A stretch of 34,696 bases of DNA from Anaerolineae bacterium (GTDB taxonomy: Bacteria; Chloroflexota; Anaerolineae; Promineifilales; Promineifilaceae). Position 1 is the stretch's first letter. The number at the start of each line of letters is the position of its first letter. The position numbers and the translations under genes were made by a program. Of this stretch, positions 22,446 through 31,252 are shown piece after piece. Below the pieces are notes generated by a model, which saw only the letters and a program-made list of their open reading frames with translations, made no database searches and had not been told where the DNA came from. The DNA is taken from assembly GCA_019637635.1 (NCBI GenBank), contig JAHBVI010000069.1:1-34696 (forward strand), read 5' to 3'.

Positions 22446-24251
22446 ATGACACAAAGCAACATCCGCAACTTCTGCATCATTGCCCACATAGATCACGGCA
22501 AATCCACCCTGGCCGACCGCCTTCTGCAACTCACGGGCGCCATCTCCGACCGCGAAATGCAAGAGCAAGTCCTGGACAGCATGGACCTCGAACGCGAAAA
22601 AGGCGTCACCATCAAAGCCTCGGCCGTGCGCATGAACTACACCGCCCAAGACGGCCGTGACTACATCCTCAACCTGATTGACACCCCCGGCCACGTAGAC
22701 TTCGGCTACGAAGTCAGCCGCGCCCTCAAATCCTGCGAAGGCGCCATTTTGGTTGTAGACGCTACTCAGGGCATCGAAGCCCAAACCCTGGCCAACCTCT
22801 ACCTGGGCGTCGAAGCCGGGCTAGAAATCTTGCCCGTCATCAACAAAATAGACCTGCCCGCCGCCCTGCCCGACGACGTCGCCGAAGAAGTGGAAAACGT
22901 CACCGGTATCCCCGCCGAAGACGCCATCCCCATCAGCGCCAAAACCGGCGAAAACGTCGAATCCGTCCTCGAAGCCGTCGTCAAACACGTTCCCCCTCCC
23001 ACCATCAATACCGACGCCCCCCTCCGCGCCCTCGTCTTCGACTCCCACTATGACTCCTACAAAGGCGTCATCGCCTACGTGCGCATCTTTGAAGGGGCCA
23101 TCGAAAAACGGCAGTGGATCAAAATGCTCTCCAACGACGTCACCGTCGAACCCATCGAAATCGGCACCTTCTCCCCGGCCATGAAACCCACAGACCGCCT
23201 GCAAGCCGGCGAAGTCGGCTACATCGCCACCGGCCTCAAAACCGTCCGCGAATGTCGCGTCGGCGACACCATCACCCTGCGTGACCAACCCGCCACCGAT
23301 CCCCTGCCCGGCTTCCAGCGCGTCAAACCCATGGTCTTCGCCGGTTTCTACCCCTCCGAAGGTGAAGATTACGCCATCCTCAAAGAAGCCCTCGAAAAAC
23401 TGCAACTTAACGATGCCTCCCTCGTCTTTGAACCCGAAACCTCCAGCGCCCTCAACTTCGGCTTCCGCTGCGGCTTCCTCGGCCTCTTCCACATGGAAAT
23501 CATTCAGGAACGGCTCGAACGCGAATACGATCTCGACCTCGTCGCCACCGCCCCCAGCGTCCGCTACGAAGTCGTCATGTCCGGCACCGGCGAAGTGCGC
23601 ATCATCAACAGCCCCGCCGACCTGCCCGATCCCGCCACCTTCGACGAAGTGCGCGAACCCTGGATGGACGTGCACATCTTCACCCCCGAAGAATACTACG
23701 GCGTCATCATGGACCTGGTTATCAAACGGCGCGGCGTCCTCATGGGGCAGGAATATCCCGCCCCCGGCCGTGTCGTCCTCCACTACGAACTCCCCCTGGC
23801 CGAAATGATCGTAGACTTCTACGACAAACTCAAAAGCGGCACCCGCGGCTACGCCTCCATGGATTACGAATTCAAAGAATACCGCGCCTCCAACCTCGTC
23901 AAACTCGAAGTCCTCGTCAACAAAACTCCGGTAGACGCCCTGGCCATGATCGTCCACACCGACGACGCCTACCATCGCGGCCAAAAACTCGTCTCCGCTC
24001 TCAAAGAGAAAATCCCGCGCCAGATGTTTGAAGTGCCCATCCAGGCGGCCGTGGGCAACCGCGTCATCAGCCGCGCCAACGTCAAAGCCATGCGCAAAGA
24101 CGTGCTGGCCAAATGTTACGGCGGTGACATCACCCGCAAAAAGAAACTGCTGGAAAAGCAGAAAAAGGGCAAAAAGCGCATGAAAATGATCGGCTCCGTC
24201 GAAGTCCCCCAGGAAGCCTTCATGTCCGTTCTGCAACTCAACGATGATTAG
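22446..24251 (+). CDS. lepA: Translation elongation factor 4 (LepA)
   Basis: This ribosome-bound GTPase promotes back-translocation or initiation-complex maturation. Its 601 residues match the family length. G1 is AHIDHGKSTL, G3 DTPGHVDF and G4 NKIDLP, followed by EF-G-like domains II, III and V, and the LepA-specific C-terminal domain with GNRVISRANVKAMRKDVLAKCYGGDITRKKKLLEKQKKGKKRMK. The ATG at 22446 is correct by homology; the open frame runs 126 bp further upstream without support. Codon choice is strikingly C-ending (GCC, CTC, GTC, ATC), whereas neighbours favour GCG, CTG and GTG, and only one ACGGCCGT lies inside. This may reflect high expression or different ancestry. Confidence 0.97.
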   Translation: MTQSNIRNFCIIAHIDHGKSTLADRLLQLTGAISDREMQEQVLDSMDLEREKGVTIKASAVRMNYTAQDGRDYILNLIDTPGHVDFGYEVSRALKSCEGAILVVDATQGIEAQTLANLYLGVEAGLEILPVINKIDLPAALPDDVAEEVENVTGIPAEDAIPISAKTGENVESVLEAVVKHVPPPTINTDAPLRALVFDSHYDSYKGVIAYVRIFEGAIEKRQWIKMLSNDVTVEPIEIGTFSPAMKPTDRLQAGEVGYIATGLKTVRECRVGDTITLRDQPATDPLPGFQRVKPMVFAGFYPSEGEDYAILKEALEKLQLNDASLVFEPETSSALNFGFRCGFLGLFHMEIIQERLEREYDLDLVATAPSVRYEVVMSGTGEVRIINSPADLPDPATFDEVREPWMDVHIFTPEEYYGVIMDLVIKRRGVLMGQEYPAPGRVVLHYELPLAEMIVDFYDKLKSGTRGYASMDYEFKEYRASNLVKLEVLVNKTPVDALAMIVHTDDAYHRGQKLVSALKEKIPRQMFEVPIQAAVGNRVISRANVKAMRKDVLAKCYGGDITRKKKLLEKQKKGKKRMKMIGSVEVPQEAFMSVLQLNDD

Positions 24252-24256
24252 GTGAA

Positions 24257-24348
24257 CCTGTCATTCCGAGGAGTCTTCGACGAGGAATCTCTATCACCTG
24301 ATAGGGGGGAAGATTCCTCGTTCCGAAGACTCCACTCGGAATGACAGG
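24257..24348. repeat. Large imperfect inverted repeat (CATTCCGAG type) after lepA
   Basis: The left arm (24257-24290) starts CCTGTCATTCCGAG and ends CGAGGAATCT. The right arm (24311-24348) is its near-perfect reverse complement with a few extra bases. The loop itself folds as CTATC-ACCT-GATAG. The paired stem exceeds 30 bp. CATTCCGAG...GAGGAATCT palindromes are a common dispersed repeat type in environmental bacterial genomes. It sits 6 bp after the lepA stop and may end that transcript. Confidence 0.85.
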
Positions 24349-24360
24349 TGATTGGCACTA

Positions 24361-24639
24361 ATGACCCATAAAAATGCCAGTTCTCTTGAAAATTCCCTTA
24401 ATCTAGGCCCAACATCATCACAGTGGTTGGCGGAGATTGGCGTTCATACGCGGGCAGAGCTAACGGAGGTGGGGGTAGTGGAAGCGTACTGCCTGGTAAA
24501 GGCCCGGCAGCCCAGAGCCAGTTTGAATTTGCTGTATGCCCTCTATGGCGCCGTCCATAACATCCCCTGGAACATGATCCCCCCTGAAACCAAAACCGCC
24601 CTGCAAGAAGAAGTCACCGCCTTTCGTTTTGGCGAATGA
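24361..24639 (+). CDS. TfoX/Sxy C-terminal-domain protein
   Basis: A 92-residue protein matching the TfoX C-terminal domain: NLGPTSSQWLAEIGVHTRAELTEVGVVEAY followed by LNLLYALYGAVHNIPWNMIP. The domain has a helix-hairpin-helix-like fold and often stands alone. In gammaproteobacteria the full-length TfoX/Sxy activates competence genes. The N-terminal TfoX domain is missing here, so that role is not implied. ATG 24361 is preferred to an in-frame TTG at 24352, which would leave no room for the AGGTG ribosome site. It follows the large inverted repeat directly. Confidence 0.85.
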   Translation: MTHKNASSLENSLNLGPTSSQWLAEIGVHTRAELTEVGVVEAYCLVKARQPRASLNLLYALYGAVHNIPWNMIPPETKTALQEEVTAFRFGE

Positions 24640-24675
24640 TGATCCGCCAGGAATGCGAAGTTCTTTCCCGTCACT

Positions 24676-24714
24676 CTCTCGCCCCTTCACCTGCTCACCT
24701 GCTCACCGGAATGT
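24676..24714. repeat. CACCTGCTCACC-type tract
   Basis: Tandem TCACCTGC/TCACC units lie about 40 bp after the TfoX-domain gene. This is the same word family as at 93-125 and, reversed, at 7772-7795. The rest of the 24640-24860 spacer holds a promoter. Confidence 0.55.
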
Positions 24715-24810
24715 TGCCAGAACGTTACACAAACGACAGGTGAGATAGTCTAACACCGATTACAATGGCATCACTAGCACTCAGGTGTCCTGATTGGGGC
24801 ACGTGTGGTG

Positions 24811-24840
24811 TTGTGTATGGTAGAACCGTTCTGTTATGAT
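24811..24840 (+). promoter_or_regulatory. Promoter of the giant membrane-protein gene
   Basis: TTGTGT (24811-24816) and TATGAT (24835-24840) are 18 bp apart. Transcription would start about 14 nt before the ATG at 24861, leaving just a GCGGAGG ribosome site in the leader. Confidence 0.6.
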
Positions 24841-24860
24841 GCTGGCGGAGGTTCGTTGTT

Positions 24861-27800
24861 ATGCGTTGCCCAAAATGTAACTCCGATGATTTCCAATTAT
24901 GCGCTCCCTGTGAACAATGCCAGTTTACCGGCGATGCGTTGGCGCTGGAGCAGTATGCCAACCTGACATTTCTGTTAACAGAGATGGCAACCTGGGCACA
25001 TCTGTCGGCGGCTGTGCGTGATTTGCGCGAACGGTATGAAAAGCAGCGCCGTCGGGTGGAGGTGGAATTAGGGCTGCGGGAGCCGCTCACGGCCGTAGCC
25101 GCCGCCGAACTCTCTGCCGAAATGGCAAACTGGCGGGCCGTCATCACGGCCGTTGCCCGGTGGCAGCGCAGTGGTTGGATCAACAAAAATACTGCCGACC
25201 AGACGGTCCTGGATGCCTACGGCCATATTGAAGCATTGCAGGAGCAGTTGCTTGATGCCCCGCTGATCCCACCGCCTACCGACAGCCAGGTGCAAGCCCT
25301 GCAACAACTGGCCCAAAAACGGTTTGTCCTGAAAACAGCCACCAACCTCTTCAACCTCAACTTGATGTACCCCTATGCCTATCAAGTGGTCAAAAACCTT
25401 CTGTCCACCGAAATAGAAGCGTTGGAAATAGAAGCGGGATTGGTGGAACGACCTGAAGCCGCTTCTATTGCGCCGTCTGTATCTTCACCTGCCAAAGAGA
25501 AATCTCCCGACGATCTGGCTACTTCCGCTGCACCCGTCTCTGGGCGTTTCCGCCGCCCGGCGCTTACCTGGGACCGGGTGTGGGAGACGTTGCTTTCCGA
25601 GCGTACCTTGCAGGCGGTGTTGTTTCTGGGGGTGATGCTGCTGGTCGCCGCCGGTATCTCCTGGGTAGCCTGGAATTGGGGTACGTTCCCGGCGGCGGTG
25701 CAGATCGCCTTTTTGGGCGGATTTACGGCCGCCTTTTACGCTCTGGGCTGGTATGTCTACCAACGGATGCAGTTGCACGGTTCCGGCATTGCCCTCATCG
25801 CTGTCGGTTCGTTGCTGGTGCCGCTCGACTTCTACGCCTTTTACCTCTCCGAGGGTTTCCCACCTGAGAGCTGGCCCACTATCTGGCTGGCCGCTTCGGC
25901 TGTTTGCCTGGCGGCCTATCTGGTCACGGCCGTCTGGCTGCAAGCCTCCTTCTTCGGTTTTCTCATCGGGTTGGCGGCGGGCAGCCTGCTGGTCGCTACC
26001 CTGAACATGGTGGGGGTGGGTCGGGCCTGGTGGCAGGTGGGGGTGATGGGTACGGCCGTAGCCCTGGCGCTGGTGGGTGAATGGCTGCATCCCAGGGCGG
26101 GCAAATGGCAATTCCTGGCACGGCCGTTCGGCCAGATGGCACTGGCGCTGACCGTGCCCACGCTGTTGGTGGGAGTGGGTTGGAGTTACTTTCGCGGCGG
26201 CAGCAGCGCCTTCCACATGGCCGTAGCGTTCAATTGGTGGTTGAGTGGCGTAGTATTCATCATCATGCTGCGGCGTACCCGGCTGCGCACCCTGGCCTGG
26301 GCCACCGCCTTTGTCTTTCCTGTGGCCGTCTGGCTGACGGCACGTGCCCTGTTCCTTCCCAGAGAAATTGCGCCGGCCTGGGCGGCTGTGGGTTGGGCGC
26401 TGTTGCTGCCCGTTTATCTGCTGCTGGCGCGGCGCTGGCAGCAGCAAGATGGGACGACCGCAGACGGCGGGATGGCCGTTTACGGCCGTATCTTCCTGCG
26501 GGCAGCGGTGGTATTGCTGGTGGTCACGGCCGTGTGGTCATTGCAAACAGTCCAGGCGGCAGCCGTAACCCATTTGCTGCTGGCGGGGGTGATGGTGTTC
26601 ACGGCCGTACTCTGGCAGCAGCCGCGCGCCCTGTGGGGCATGAGCCTCTTCCTGCTTACCGCTTCTGCCGCCTGGCAGGGCGGCCGCGGTGCTGCGCCGA
26701 CCGAACTGATTTTGCCCTGGGCGTTATTGGCGATTTTGCATATGGTGGCGGGCGTGAGATTGGGAGATTGGGAGATTAGGAGATTAAAAGGTGATCTATC
26801 TCCCAATCTCTCAATCTCTCAATTCACCGTTCCTCTCTTCGGCGCAGCCTACCTGTTAGCCGCTTTATCCATCCTGCCGCCGCTGTTGTTGGTTGCCCGG
26901 CAGTTGCTGAACTATGCCCTGGTGAATTGGATTGGCGTTAATATCTGGCTGGCCTATCTGGCGCATGGGCAGACAGCAGGTGTATTGGCGCTGCTGGCGC
27001 ACCGGCGGTTGACCCGCTGGCAAACGACGCTGTTTCATTGGGGGGCGGCGCTGGCAATTGTGCCCTGGGTCTGGTTTTTATGGCCGTTTGCCCGTCCGGC
27101 TTCGCCCATGCTGCCCTTGATGTACACGGCCGTGACCTATGCCCTGTTGGGTGTGTGCCTCTGGGTGCGGCGGCGGCAGGTGGCCTACGGCCGTGCCTGG
27201 CAAACAGCCGCCCATCTCAGCGCCCTCATGGCCCTGTCCACTGCTTTTCTGAGCCAGCGGCAATGGACAGTGGGGGTTATTTTCTTGCTGCTGGCGGTCT
27301 TTTATTTTGTGGCTGCCGGGGTGCTGCATAACCGGCGCTGGTTATGGCCGGGTGGCCTGTTTTTGCCCGTTGGGGCGGCGCTGCTGCTGAATGCCTGGGG
27401 CTTGCCAGAGATGCAGACAAATCCGGTGATGGCGCTCATCATCGCCGCCTATTTGGTGGCGGCAGAAGGGTGGCGCTGGCAGCGGGGGGAACGGTTGACC
27501 CATTTGCAGCAGGTGGCGCTGGTGTTGACGATGTGGTTAACGGCCGTGAACGTCCTGTTAGTGCTCAGTGTGGCCGAACCAGACCTGGTGTGGGTGGCCC
27601 TGTCGCAGCTCTTCTTGGGCGGTGGTCTGCTGGTGTATGCCTGGTCATCTTATCAGGTAGGCTGGGCTTACCTGGGCGTCTGGTCAATCGCGGTCGCCGG
27701 TGGGCTTTTTGTGAAGATATACAGCCGGGGCAGTGGCCGTTCGGCGGCGCTGGCGGCGCTGCTGGCAATCGGGCTGATCCTGACGGAGCGGCTGTTGTAT

Positions 27801-30629
27801 TGGCTGATGCAGCAGCGGGGTGGGACGTGGCAGCCAATCTGGCGGCTGTACCAACGGCCGCTCACCCGTACCGGTTGGCTTGTTTCTGTTGGTGTCATCG
27901 GGCTGGCGCTGGTGCGTAATCTATTCTTGTTGGGCGGCGGCGTGACGCAGCAGACGTGGAGCATTGTGGCCCTGCTGCTGCTGGTGGGGCTGTATGCCCT
28001 GGCGGCGCGGCTGTATCGGCAGGAACGCTTTGGCTGGCTGGCGGCGGTGCTTATCCTGGCACCCTGGACGCTGCTCATCGGGCGCGGCTGGTACCTGTGG
28101 CCGCCACCCCGCCCGGAATGGTATGGGTTGAACTGGATGGTGCTGGCCCTGGCGCTGTTGGGCATTGCCATTCTCTTGAAGTGGCGGTTAGGGCCGGGCT
28201 GGTGGGGCCGCCCGCTGCTGGTGGTAGCCCATGTGCTGGCGCCGGTGGCGCTGTTGTGGGGGTGCTGGCAGGCACAGGCGTCTGTCACGGCCGTTGCCTT
28301 GGGGCTGATTTTTTATGGCACGGCCGTGTGGATGGACGCCCATTTTCGTGACAAAACAGAACCACCCTCAGAGCGATTTTTATACCCGCTGCTCTTTTTG
28401 CTGCCTCTGTGGGCGGTATATGGGCTGGTGTGGCTGTGGCCCGGCTGGACGTTGACGGCCGTTGGTCTGCTGCTATTGGCCTTCTCGTTGCCATTGCTGA
28501 TGGTGGGGCGCTGGCTTTCCTGGCGCATACCCGGCTACCGGCTGCCGTTTTACATCATGGCCTATGGTACAGCCGTGGTGGGCACCTTGCTCGTGGCTGG
28601 CGACCGGCCCGTTCTCATTGGCGCCCTCTTGTTTGACACCGGGCTGGCGGTGCTGTCCGTCTGGCTCTTCCGCGAACCGCGCTGGTGGTATCCCGGCACG
28701 GTCACATTCCCCTTGGCGGGGGCGTTTTTGTTATCAGAGTTGGGCGTTTATCAGGATTATGCCGCCGGCTGGTTATTTATTAGCCTGAGTGGATTCTACC
28801 TAGTGCTGGCCTGGCTGCTCGTCCGGCGTAGTCTGGCCGTCTACGCGCCGCCGCTGTTGGTGATGCTGTTTGTCTGGAGCATCATTGGCCTGGTACTCAG
28901 TGATGAGACCAGGATGGGACAGTTTGTCGGTTATGGATTGGCGGCGGGTATTTGGGCGGCAACGGCCGTGTGGCAGCGTTGGCCGGTGGTCCATCATCTG
29001 GCGGTGGCGTTGACGGCGGTTTCTTACCTGGCGGCTTTGGATTTGTTGGGGGTGCGGGAAGTTGCGTTGGGGCTGGCGCTGTGGCCGGGTATATTGGCGG
29101 CGCTGGCGCTGGCGCGCTGGCTGGATGCCCACTGGGGCACGGAGCCAGACCTGGCGGAGACGGAGAAAATGGGGCGGCTGCGCACCCTGGCTACACTCTG
29201 GCAATCGTCCGGCCCGCTGCCCTTTTTGCAATGGTGGGGCTGGTCTTTGTATGTGGCGGCGCTGGTGGGGGCGGTCGCCAGCGCCGGGCTGACGATAACC
29301 AATGCGGGGTGGTGGCTGTGGGTGTTGGCGGCGGGCACGGCCGTGTTCACCTATTACCTGTTTCGTTTCCGGCGGCAGGTGTGGCTGCTGCTGGCCTGGG
29401 GCTGGCTGCAATTGGCCTGGTTTGCCGTTATGCGCTGGTTTGGCTGGATAGACACGACGGCAGAGCTGGCGCTGGCCTTTTTGCCGATGACGCTGTTGAC
29501 GGCGGCGGTGGCGCTGGCGCTGCAAAAATTGGGCGGGGAAGCGCCGCACTTTCTAGGGGCCAGGGATGGCTGGTCACGGCCGTTGTATCTGCTGCTGGTG
29601 GTGAATGTGGCCATGGGGCAGATGTTGGCGGTGGCGGCGGGGGGGGCGGGCACGGCCGTGACGCTGACCCATGTGCTGCTGCTGGCCGTGTTGGCCACGC
29701 TATGGCGGGATCGCTGGCTGGCGGCATTGGCGCTGTTGTTGGGTGTGGTTGGCTTAGCCCAGTTAATGGCCTGGCTGCGCATCCCCTTTCCCCAAAGCCT
29801 GCCCGCCTTTGCCCTGCTGGCGCTGGCCTATGGCGTACCCGGCGGTTGGCTGCGGCTGCGGCAATACAAGGAGATTGGCCAATCTTCAATCTCCAATCTC
29901 CAATCTTTATCTTTTGTCTGGACACGGCCGTTCTATTTTGGCGGCTGGCTTTTATCCATAGCCGTCCTGGTGCTGGCCTTCAACGACTTTTTAGGCAGTT
30001 TCATGCTGTTTGACTGGATAGTGGATGCGGGCACACCGGTGGCCGATATCCAGGCGTGGCTGCTGACGTTGGCGCTGGCGGCGCTGTTTTATCTGACGGC
30101 GGCGCTGGTGGAGCGGTGGCGCTGGTTGGGGTATGGGGCGGTACTCATGCTGCTGGGGGCGTGGAGCGGCTGGCTTTACTTCTTGAGCGGGCGACAAGAG
30201 TTGCAGCTTTATGCGATTCCGGCCGGATTCTATCTGCTCGGCGTGGGGTGGGCGGAATGGAATTGGGGCAGCCGTGGTCTGGCGCGGTGGATTGATCGGG
30301 CGGCGCTGCTGCTGCTCTTTGGTTCGGCCTTCTGGCAATCGTTTGGGCCATATGGCGGCGTCTATGCCCTGGTGATGATGGGCGAGGGACTGCTGGTGGC
30401 CTGGTTTGGCAGTATGCGCCGGCTGCGGCGGCTGTTGTATGCCGGTGTGGGTGGGGTGATCACGGCCGTTGCCGGACAGCTAGTCGAACCACTCCTGGCG
30501 GCCAATACCTACGTGCTGCTGTTGCTTGGCGCCTTCCTGGTGGCGGTGGGTATCGCCCTGGAACGCCGCCTGGACAAAGTGCGCGGTTTCTCCAAAGAGG
30601 TGCGGGCGCTGCTGGAACATTGGGAATGA
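24861..30629 (+). CDS. Giant zinc-ribbon multi-pass membrane protein (1922 aa)
   Basis: The N-terminus has a zinc ribbon (CPKC...CAPCEQC, Cys at 3, 6, 14, 17 and 20), then helical soluble sequence to about 240 including a Ser/Pro linker. From about 250 to 1905 it is almost continuous hydrophobic helices rich in Trp and Leu, perhaps 45-55 membrane segments, ending in a basic-acidic tail (ALERRLDKVRGFSKEVRALLEHWE region). No transporter or enzyme motif is seen. Such proteins in Chloroflexota and Actinomycetota are often annotated as SCO7613 C-terminal-domain membrane proteins, and I think this belongs with them. Two low-complexity tracts typical of intergenic borders lie in frame at 26753-26823 and 29868-29911, encoding hydrophilic loops. 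About 20 ACGGCCGT octamers occur in it. Function unknown. Confidence 0.8.
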   Translation: MRCPKCNSDDFQLCAPCEQCQFTGDALALEQYANLTFLLTEMATWAHLSAAVRDLRERYEKQRRRVEVELGLREPLTAVAAAELSAEMANWRAVITAVARWQRSGWINKNTADQTVLDAYGHIEALQEQLLDAPLIPPPTDSQVQALQQLAQKRFVLKTATNLFNLNLMYPYAYQVVKNLLSTEIEALEIEAGLVERPEAASIAPSVSSPAKEKSPDDLATSAAPVSGRFRRPALTWDRVWETLLSERTLQAVLFLGVMLLVAAGISWVAWNWGTFPAAVQIAFLGGFTAAFYALGWYVYQRMQLHGSGIALIAVGSLLVPLDFYAFYLSEGFPPESWPTIWLAASAVCLAAYLVTAVWLQASFFGFLIGLAAGSLLVATLNMVGVGRAWWQVGVMGTAVALALVGEWLHPRAGKWQFLARPFGQMALALTVPTLLVGVGWSYFRGGSSAFHMAVAFNWWLSGVVFIIMLRRTRLRTLAWATAFVFPVAVWLTARALFLPREIAPAWAAVGWALLLPVYLLLARRWQQQDGTTADGGMAVYGRIFLRAAVVLLVVTAVWSLQTVQAAAVTHLLLAGVMVFTAVLWQQPRALWGMSLFLLTASAAWQGGRGAAPTELILPWALLAILHMVAGVRLGDWEIRRLKGDLSPNLSISQFTVPLFGAAYLLAALSILPPLLLVARQLLNYALVNWIGVNIWLAYLAHGQTAGVLALLAHRRLTRWQTTLFHWGAALAIVPWVWFLWPFARPASPMLPLMYTAVTYALLGVCLWVRRRQVAYGRAWQTAAHLSALMALSTAFLSQRQWTVGVIFLLLAVFYFVAAGVLHNRRWLWPGGLFLPVGAALLLNAWGLPEMQTNPVMALIIAAYLVAAEGWRWQRGERLTHLQQVALVLTMWLTAVNVLLVLSVAEPDLVWVALSQLFLGGGLLVYAWSSYQVGWAYLGVWSIAVAGGLFVKIYSRGSGRSAALAALLAIGLILTERLLYWLMQQRGGTWQPIWRLYQRPLTRTGWLVSVGVIGLALVRNLFLLGGGVTQQTWSIVALLLLVGLYALAARLYRQERFGWLAAVLILAPWTLLIGRGWYLWPPPRPEWYGLNWMVLALALLGIAILLKWRLGPGWWGRPLLVVAHVLAPVALLWGCWQAQASVTAVALGLIFYGTAVWMDAHFRDKTEPPSERFLYPLLFLLPLWAVYGLVWLWPGWTLTAVGLLLLAFSLPLLMVGRWLSWRIPGYRLPFYIMAYGTAVVGTLLVAGDRPVLIGALLFDTGLAVLSVWLFREPRWWYPGTVTFPLAGAFLLSELGVYQDYAAGWLFISLSGFYLVLAWLLVRRSLAVYAPPLLVMLFVWSIIGLVLSDETRMGQFVGYGLAAGIWAATAVWQRWPVVHHLAVALTAVSYLAALDLLGVREVALGLALWPGILAALALARWLDAHWGTEPDLAETEKMGRLRTLATLWQSSGPLPFLQWWGWSLYVAALVGAVASAGLTITNAGWWLWVLAAGTAVFTYYLFRFRRQVWLLLAWGWLQLAWFAVMRWFGWIDTTAELALAFLPMTLLTAAVALALQKLGGEAPHFLGARDGWSRPLYLLLVVNVAMGQMLAVAAGGAGTAVTLTHVLLLAVLATLWRDRWLAALALLLGVVGLAQLMAWLRIPFPQSLPAFALLALAYGVPGGWLRLRQYKEIGQSSISNLQSLSFVWTRPFYFGGWLLSIAVLVLAFNDFLGSFMLFDWIVDAGTPVADIQAWLLTLALAALFYLTAALVERWRWLGYGAVLMLLGAWSGWLYFLSGRQELQLYAIPAGFYLLGVGWAEWNWGSRGLARWIDRAALLLLFGSAFWQSFGPYGGVYALVMMGEGLLVAWFGSMRRLRRLLYAGVGGVITAVAGQLVEPLLAANTYVLLLLGAFLVAVGIALERRLDKVRGFSKEVRALLEHWE
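26753..26823. repeat. In-frame GGGAGATT/AATCTCCC tract inside the giant gene
   Basis: Four GAGATT-containing units (GGGAGATTGGGAGATTAGG) are followed by inverted units (CTCCCAATCTCTCAATCTC), giving an imperfect palindrome. It is translated in frame as a polar loop around GDWEIRRLKGDLSPNLSIS between hydrophobic helices. The same words form the intergenic tract at 7830-7866. Confidence 0.8.
29868..29911. repeat. Second in-frame CAATCTC tract inside the giant gene
   Basis: GGAGATTGG is followed by tandem CCAATCT/TCAATCT units, translated in frame as a polar loop KEIGQSSISNLQSLS. Both in-gene tracts keep the frame and fall between membrane helices. Confidence 0.8.
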
Positions 30630-30700
30630 AACGTGATTCGTTAGCCGTAACCCGTAAACCGAAGTCGGATTACGGGTCACGGATAACGGATTACGCATAA
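30630..30700. repeat. Palindromic CCGTAAACCG/CGGATTACGG tract
   Basis: The left half has TTAGCCGTAACCCGTAAACCG and the right half its approximate complement in CGGATTACGGGTCACGGATAACGG. It can fold into a long imperfect hairpin between the giant gene and the next start codon, and may terminate the former. Confidence 0.7.
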
Positions 30701-31252
30701 ATGGTCATGAAAAAATCACTATCCTCAAGGAATCTGTGGATCGCGCTGGCGCTGCTGCTGGCAAATGGGCTGGCCTGGCTATTGGTCGCCGGGCGGGTGG
30801 ATTGGCCGAAGGCGGAGCCGATTTTGCACCCGGAAGTTGCCGAGGTGCGCGAGCATTGGCGGGCGCGGGACGCCATCGGCGAACCGTTCCAACTGGTGAT
30901 CACCGACCAGATGGCGGCGGAAACGATTGCCTGGTTCATTGAGCCGCGCCAGCAGTTGCCGTTCAGCCACCCACAGGTGGAGATTCACCCGGATGGGGTG
31001 GTGGGGCGGGGGCTGCTGCATGTGGGCGGATTGCGGACGCCGGTGTACGGTCGGGCCACTGTCTCCCTGGTCAATGGTAAACCGGTGGGGCAGATTCAAG
31101 AGTTGGGCATGGGCGGCGCGGCCGCGCCCGATTTCCTGGTGGCGCTGGTGGCCCAGGCGCAGTCGGTCTATGACAACCTGCAACTGCCCATCGAACTCAC
31201 CCGCCTGGAACTGCGGGAGGGGGAGGTGATTGTGGAGGGGGTGTACCGGTGA
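30701..31252 (+). CDS. Small anchored protein of unknown function (LmeA/YpmS-like shape)
   Basis: A 183-residue protein with one N-terminal membrane helix or signal anchor (about 11-30, LWIALALLLANGLAWLLVAG) and an extracytoplasmic alpha/beta domain. It runs from QLVITDQMAAETIAWFI through strands such as VEIHPDGVVGRGLLHVGG and YGRATVSLVNGKPVGQI to ELTRLELREGEVIVEGVYR. A 'lipid-binding groove' fold of the YpmS (DUF2140) or LmeA (DUF2993) type is suggested by the repeated strand pattern and the ending, but the match is weak. Starts at 30701 or 30707 are both possible; neither has a clear ribosome site. It stands between two palindromic tracts. Confidence 0.65.
   Translation: MVMKKSLSSRNLWIALALLLANGLAWLLVAGRVDWPKAEPILHPEVAEVREHWRARDAIGEPFQLVITDQMAAETIAWFIEPRQQLPFSHPQVEIHPDGVVGRGLLHVGGLRTPVYGRATVSLVNGKPVGQIQELGMGGAAAPDFLVALVAQAQSVYDNLQLPIELTRLELREGEVIVEGVYR

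Noticed and set aside
22821..24236. 471-codon open frame antisense to lepA
   Set aside because: Produced by the C-ending codon bias of lepA; composition is Phe/Asp/Gly-rich with no family motif.
26753..26823. Possible CRISPR-like array from repeated GAGATT/AATCTC units
   Set aside because: Units are 7-8 bp with no unique spacers and lie within an open reading frame.
28800..29549. Long antisense frame within the giant membrane-protein gene
   Set aside because: Gln/Arg/His-rich translation typical of the reverse of Leu/Ala/Trp-rich membrane coding sequence.
30701..31252. Firm LmeA or YpmS assignment
   Set aside because: Only overall shape and the C-terminal strand pattern agree; no diagnostic motif.
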